DNA of 64,000 bases from Bugulina stolonifera (Eukaryota; Bryozoa; Gymnolaemata; Cheilostomatida; Bugulidae): the NCBI GenBank assembly GCA_935421135.1, contig OW285194.1:11741376-11805375 (forward strand). The letters run 5' to 3'. A program made the position numbers and the translations under genes. Below, one piece after another: positions 61,781 through 64,000 of the stretch (its first letter is position 1; the number at the start of each line of letters is the position of its first letter). The notes under the pieces were generated by a model. That model saw only the letters and a program-made list of their open reading frames with translations. It did not search any database and had not been told where the DNA came from.

Positions 61781-61855
61781 TTGTGGGGGGACGCCGGGGG
61801 ACGGCGTCCCTAATAAAAATTAGCCAGGGGGACGCTCTGCAATAACGTCCCCCCA
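61781..61855. repeat. GC-rich hairpin, possible transposon end
   Basis: GTGGGGGGACG near 61783 is mirrored by CGTCCCCCCAC ending at 61855, with an inner GGGGGACGCCGGGGGACGG that can pair with CGTCCC. It is preceded by CAGTGCTTAAATT, a hAT-like terminus, but no right end was found. Confidence 0.5.
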
Positions 61856-62305
61856 CTTCATAATCAGAAAGTTGTCTTCTCTCTTCGGCATTAAATATGC
61901 GCCTCCATAGTATCGTTCTATTGATACAAAGGTAGCGAAAAAGCAACGGACCGTTTCAAGTATCTTTCTCGGTTCAAGTTTCTTAATTATTCTGTAGTTT
62001 CCTGAGTAATTGGTCAACGGTTTCTGAAGATGGTCATGTTAAAATCTTAATAATATTAGATTGATGTTATTGAAATGCGTTCACGTGTATTCTGTTATTA
62101 CAATAAAAAGCTTTAATGGTTTTATAACACAAATCATGTAGCTTTAATAATTATCAGTGTTGGCTACGCAGTTCGATTTGAATGTTTTTCTGGCACCAAG
62201 ACTCGAAGAGTCAGAGGTAAATACAAAGTTAAACTAGTAATGCACTGCAATGCTTTCAATTTGACGTTATTTTTAGTATTTATAATTGTGATCATGATTA
62301 CACCA

Positions 62306-62914
62306 GCTGGTAGCCTACTCTACTAGCTATTCTTCATCCTTCACTTAGAGCATACAGGCTGATAGTAACTATCTAACTATCATAGTTAGATAGATGTTAC
62401 TGGATTGTAGCTAGGATATCTTGTCTTGGCTAAGTTCCTTGGTCCCAGGTTGGAAGTAAGAAGGAATTATCACAGTTGCAAGTCTTTTTTGCTAGTTCTA
62501 TGGTCTCAGCAGAGCTCCTGGACAGTTTCGATTAGAGAGCTGTGCAGAAACTTGTTAGTATTACAGGCAACAGAATTGAAAGCATTAGCATGTTTGGTGT
62601 TAATATCAAGTGTGGCTCTCAATAAATCAAGTGTAGATATAGGATTTGAAAAGAAAGATTTATGCTCCAGGATAGTGTAGAAAATATAAATTGTATCACA
62701 ATTTTCATTGTACAATTATTTTTACTAATTTTTAAATTAAATAATATAATTTGCTAAGTAATCCAAATAATTCGATACAATTGTGATTATGATTAGACAA
62801 GTCTTCCAGTACAATTGGTGCTGGTAGCCTACTCTGCTGGCTATTCGTTGTCCTGGGCTTAGTTAGTGCAGACAGGCTGATAGCTAGGTATTACTGGATT
62901 GTAGCTAGGATACT
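62306..62914 (+). repeat. Pair of diverged direct repeats
   Basis: Two segments share GCTGGTAGCCTACTCT, GCTATTC, ACAGGCTGATAG and TACTGGATTGTAGCTAGGAT in the same order: about 62306-62421 and 62822-62914. The preceding AATTGTGATYATGATTA also matches. This is an old local duplication or two copies of one unrecognised repeat. Confidence 0.7.
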
Positions 62915-64000
62915 TAATATAAATTATATCATGTTTGTTATTGCACAATCATTTTGATTAATCATTGAGTTACATAATTTGCTAAGTAATCTAAATAATT
63001 TGATACCTAGTACTTTGTTAAATTTATAGGACTAATAAATGATTATAATAATGCTATTTATTTTATTATTAATTATATATTTTATTACAAGCACGACCAA
63101 AGTGTTTAATTCTTTTGAATGTAAACCAGGAACAAACATAGTAATGTTTCTGTGCACATAATAGGACACTGGTACTCACTGGTTGCTAAGCTAGAAAGTG
63201 TAACCATACGTATAATCAGCATCAAACCAGAGAGCTTATATGTGATAACGCAACATCAATTAAGACAGCTAAAGGCAGAGATGTCTGCAAGTGTTCTTTT
63301 GGACACTCAAGTCGCCATGGCCAATTCTTAGTGACAAGTCAATTCATTTTTAATGACTAATCAATCTTTCAAGCTAGAAGTAAAATCTTTGCATGGCCCC
63401 AGAAGAGAAACTCAAGTTTTTATTAAATTATCTAGACCAACTGCAAGTCAAGTTAAATTCTTTCGTTATTTAGCTAAAGATTTTTGTAGAGTTATTTGAG
63501 CTACTATTTAAATTTTGTGAAACTAAATGGTGTCAGAAGTTTAGATTTTGAAAGCAAAATGTCACTGTTTTAGTGTGAAATAGGTCTATGTTCTGATTTT
63601 ACTAATTTTGATTGTGGTTATCTCTATTCATTGCACTTTACAGCTTCTCAAAGAAAACTGAGTTGAGAGTTCTTGTACAGAGCCATCGCAATTGAATTCC
63701 TCAGCGTTTGATAGCTACTGTATATTGTTGTGTCCTGAACCGACACTCCCGATTGACTATAACTTTAACTAACTTAAAATAAACAGTCTCCTTATTGCGT
63801 TATTTTGTCTTAACTCGTATGTATTGCAGCATGAATATATGTTTCCCCTTCGGGTTTCTTTTATTGTATACCTTTTGTTAACCTACATGCTATTGGCTGA
63901 TGCTACATGCCTTGATCACTATAATATTGACTATTTTCATTAGTCTGAGATGTAGCAGTGCTTGTAATCCGAGACCGTTTTGTATTTTCTGTAACTCACA

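Larger units (their letters stand above)
61057..64000. other. Gene-free right end of window
   Basis: Upstream flank of the oxidoreductase: a 17-bp minisatellite (61147-61770), a GC-rich hairpin (61781-61855), a pair of diverged direct repeats (62306-62421 and 62822-62914) and AT-rich unique sequence. No coding exon was recognised. Confidence 0.55.

Overview
The window reads as nuclear DNA from an invertebrate animal. Genes are split by many GT-AG introns of a few hundred bases to about 1.5 kb, flanks are AT-rich and full of small DNA transposons and minisatellites, and the proteins are animal-type. The mix (one DAAM formin, a uromodulin-type D8C secreted protein, a local family of carbohydrate sulfotransferases) fits an early-branching marine animal. 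A sponge is my best guess, from overall impression only; no marker in the window proves it.

Layout. (1) About 5.44-30.24 kb, + strand: a complete DAAM-type formin. I could join 23 coding exons with consistent phases into a 1113-residue reading frame (GBD/FH3, coiled coil, FH1, FH2, DAD). Intron 1 is about 9.9 kb. (2) 31.17-31.86 kb, - strand: a single-exon secreted D8C-domain protein, convergent with DAAM. (3) 31.87-37.5 kb: a gene-free stretch with a 443-bp long inverted repeat, a 21-G run and a transposon-like element. (4) 37.5-58.9 kb, + strand: four tandem HNK-1/CHST-type sulfotransferase genes (365, 358, 369 or 375 residues). Each has seven coding exons with the same intron phases (1,1,0,2,2,1), so they are copies of one ancestor. 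Their introns hold a hAT-like MITE, a second TIR element with a visible empty site in the paralogue, a tRNA-derived SINE, a solo-LTR-like block and a TA-flanked TIR element. (5) 59.8-61.1 kb, - strand: an intronless 422-residue Gfo/Idh/MocA oxidoreductase, convergent with the last sulfotransferase. (6) 61.1-64 kb: a 17-bp minisatellite and gene-free sequence.

Function. DAAM nucleates and elongates actin filaments downstream of Rho and Dishevelled. The sulfotransferases are predicted Golgi type II membrane enzymes using PAPS to sulfate glycans. The D8C protein is secreted. The oxidoreductase is a soluble NAD(P)-dependent sugar or cyclitol enzyme. Apart from the sulfotransferase array the genes are probably neighbours by chance.

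The most unusual pattern is that in at least six introns, in two unrelated gene families, a tandem or near-tandem duplication starts at or spans the 5' splice site, several times copying the exon end together with its donor. Other notable points are a GC-AG intron in the fourth sulfotransferase, a sharply bounded patch of near-identity between sulfotransferases 1 and 2 (gene conversion), and the lack of introns in the oxidoreductase.
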